Assembly: GCA_036936605.1 (NCBI GenBank)
Contig: JAUPFV010000001.1
Location: 210,349,138 to 210,413,137 of the forward strand
DNA: 64,000 bases
Source of the DNA: Limnanthes douglasii subsp. nivea
Taxonomy: Eukaryota > Streptophyta > Magnoliopsida > Brassicales > Limnanthaceae
Direction of reading: 5' to 3'
Made by a program: the position numbers and the translations under genes. Of the stretch, positions 62,330 through 64,000 are shown one piece after another. Below the pieces are notes generated by a model. That model ran no database searches. It was not told where the DNA came from and saw only the letters and a program-made list of their open reading frames with translations. Positions within the stretch are counted from its first letter, which is position 1, and the number at the start of each line of letters is the position of its first letter.

Positions 62330-63700
62330 AGAAGTGTACTTCATCCTTAGTTTTATCATAAACTGTAGCTACATTTTCTCTCAATTCAGCGAACCATTCA
62401 GACTGGACCCAAGGACCCCTCTTACTTCTAGATTGTTGGCTCTGGGTCTGGTTCTGGTTGGATTGAGTTTGCTTGGACCGGTTAGATCCTTGCCCGGTCT
62501 CCTTTGCCTTGTAACTGGATTGGTTAGCGGCCGGAAGAGTTGTAGTGATGGTAGACCTCACCTGATGGTGCACCCTCGTTTTCTTTGTTTCTTCCACATT
62601 AATCTATTTTCCCACTTGGTTTAATAAGGTACCCCAGGTCATTGCTTTCTTCCGGGTCACAAAATCAGCTAAGTTCCCATGCTTCAATCCCTGCATGAGA
62701 GAAGCAATCACCACTTTCTCAAAGCAATCTGCTAATCCGTTCTTTGTATTCACAAATCGACTTATGTAATATTTTAATGATTCGTTTGGTTCTTGTGCAC
62801 AATGGATAATGGTATCCTCATTACCCTTGAGTTCTTTACTCCCAACAAATTGCCTCCGGAAGGCAACCCAAAAGGTATCAAAGTTTCTAATACATCCCTA
62901 AGGCAAGTTGTTATACCATTTAAGAGAACTCCCCGTAAAAGTTCGGGAGAAGGCTCTGCACAAGAGCTTATCATCGTCATCAAAATTCATCATGCAGTTT
63001 TTGAATTGCTCCAGATGGTTGTCCGGATCTCGACTTCCATAATATTTATCCATTTTAGAGCTGTAAAACCTTTTAGGAAGGTGTCCGGACAATATTTTTG
63101 CAGAAAAATGTGACTGCATCTAGTTTTTATTGTGACTAAACACAGTATATTTATTATGAGTTGAAAAATACCTGGTTCGGACTGAAAGGAAAAGGGATCA
63201 ATCAACAATTGATCAACATGTTTGTGGGATGATCCTTTGCCCTGGTGCCTTTTGAGCCTACCATGTCGGTCCATCTTTCTTGAGTACTTTTTGGTTAATT
63301 TCATCTTTTTTGGATCTCCCTTCATCACTGCTTGAAGACAAAGATTCTTGAAGCTCTGCCTCATTCGAAGAGTTACTGAAGGATTCAGACCCAGAGCTTT
63401 CCACATGCCTAGACCGGTGTGTTTTCTTTGAACGGAGGTGAGTTTTTAGGGATGGCTCATTCTCCACAGGGTTGTCAGTATGGTGAAGTACTGACGCTCT
63501 GGATTTCTCCTTGATACATTTCTTTGCTTGTTTTATGGCTCTTAGTGCCTCTATTTTAGTCCTCAGCTGGTCTCGCTCCTCAATGGTATATTTCTTATTT
63601 TCCTTCACCGCTTTCACCTCAGGAGGTGGAGTACTTTGCCATTCGGATCTATCCGAACTGTTTTTCTCACTGGTTTTGAATGTAAAATTCAGGCACCATC
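62330..63700 (-). pseudogene. Tat4 gag remnant
   Basis: The N-terminal charged region (63258-63700) contains PPPEVKAVKENKKYTIEERD and a Ser/Glu-rich SSGSESFSNSSNEAE. Gag core at 62774-63119: SKMDKYYGSRDPDNHLEQFK, NFDDDDKLLCRAFSRTFTGS, then after frame change the FVGSKEL-like region. The C-terminal part near 62328-62597 has WVQSEWFAELRENVATVYDK, matching WVRPDYYADLTQSVASIYEK of Tat3. Confidence 0.8.
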
Positions 63701-63701
63701 G

Positions 63702-63721
63702 TCTCTCACTGTGGTCGCCAA
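63702..63721 (-). promoter_or_regulatory. Tat4 primer-binding site
   Basis: On the minus strand TTGGCGACCACAGTGAGAGA directly follows the LTR end CCAAACCA(AA). Confidence 0.7.
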
Positions 63722-63723
63722 TT

Positions 63724-64000
63724 TGGTTTGGTTTATTTTGGGCTGAGGGTAGATTGGTAAAGTGTTTAGAAAGTGTTTTCATAAATTTGGGGTGTTTTGT
63801 GTTTAGTGTGGAGAGTAGAGGGATAATTAAGTTGTCTACTAGTATTAAATTCTGATAATCCACATTAATGAGAGTGGTTGGGGTATTTATAAATTAATTA
63901 CTGACCCATGGACTTATCAGGTCGGGTCATGAAACCGGGTCGAATTCAAAGACCTATTAGTATTAAGTTGATTAGCTAATAGCTTAGTCAAAAGTTAATA
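63724..64000 (-). repeat. Tat4 5' LTR, partial (window end)
   Basis: TGGTTTGGTTTATTTTGGGC ... parallels the left LTR to AGTCAAAAGTTAATA at the last base. The remaining ~100 bp lies outside the window. Confidence 0.85.

Larger units (their letters stand above)
54191..64000 (-). mobile_element. Tat4: Ty3/gypsy Tat-lineage element, 5' LTR cut by window end
   Basis: On the minus strand: 5' LTR (63724 to beyond 64000), primer site, gag, protease, RT, RNase H, integrase, conserved block, a plus-strand antisense gene, polypurine tract and 3' LTR. Over the 279 bp visible, the right LTR differs from the left by about one site in ten plus indels, so Tat4 is clearly older than Tat3. All coding parts are damaged. 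Confidence 0.9.

Overview
This is nuclear DNA of a flowering plant, most likely a eudicot. It is AT-rich and almost every recognisable protein is from a plant transposable element: Ty3/gypsy elements of the Tat lineage with antisense accessory genes, one Ty1/copia fragment, three LINEs, hAT elements and a long-TIR (Mutator-like) element. The only candidate host genes are a type I (M-type) MADS-box gene at the left end and an arabinogalactan-protein-like gene carried inside the long-TIR element. I saw no tRNA, rRNA, organellar or bacterial genes. I cannot name the species.

Layout. 0.2-1.25 kb: MADS-box gene (minus) whose reading frame is cut by two adjacent stop codons. 1.4-2.5 kb: a 100-bp direct repeat around a degenerate repeat unit. 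2.75-4.77 kb: 3' remnant of a Tat element (Tat0). 4.78-7.12 kb: broken LINE1. 7.12-7.70 kb: repeat unit. 7.71-9.68 kb: 5' part of a copia element with LTR and primer site. 9.68-10.33 kb: another Tat 3' end, running straight into the LTR of Tat1 (10.33-15.19 kb, decayed, plus). 15.19-18.39 kb: Tat2 (minus), joined head to head with Tat1. 18.48-54.19 kb: an array of roughly 0.6-kb AT-rich units (about 4 kb in total) opened up by four insertions: a long-TIR element with an AGP gene (19.74-21.34 kb), a 7.4-kb hAT transposon with a perfect 8-bp target duplication (22.08-29.46 kb), LINE3 (29.49-34.84 kb), and LINE2 (35.94-53.14 kb), which contains the young Tat3 element (38.02-48.49 kb). 54.19 kb to the window end: Tat4 (minus), with its 5' LTR cut by the window edge.

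How the parts work together. Tat3 has 283-bp LTRs differing at only 4 sites, an ACCTT target duplication, gag-protease, RT, two RNase H domains, integrase, a conserved non-coding block after the integrase stop, 34-bp tandem repeats and an antisense gene with its own TATA box and a 77-bp intron. Tat4 and Tat0 keep the same order, so this is a family architecture. The hAT element carries two divergent genes: a decayed BED/hAT transposase (minus) and a second protein of the kind called putative plant transposon protein (plus). They share a short promoter built symmetrically from two identical perfect inverted repeats around a central palindrome, with TATAAATA at each side.

Most coding regions are damaged by stops, frameshifts or truncation. 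The best candidates for something new are the hAT two-gene design with its symmetric promoter, the spliced antisense gene of the Tat elements, the conserved block behind the Tat integrase, and the AGP gene captured between long inverted repeats.
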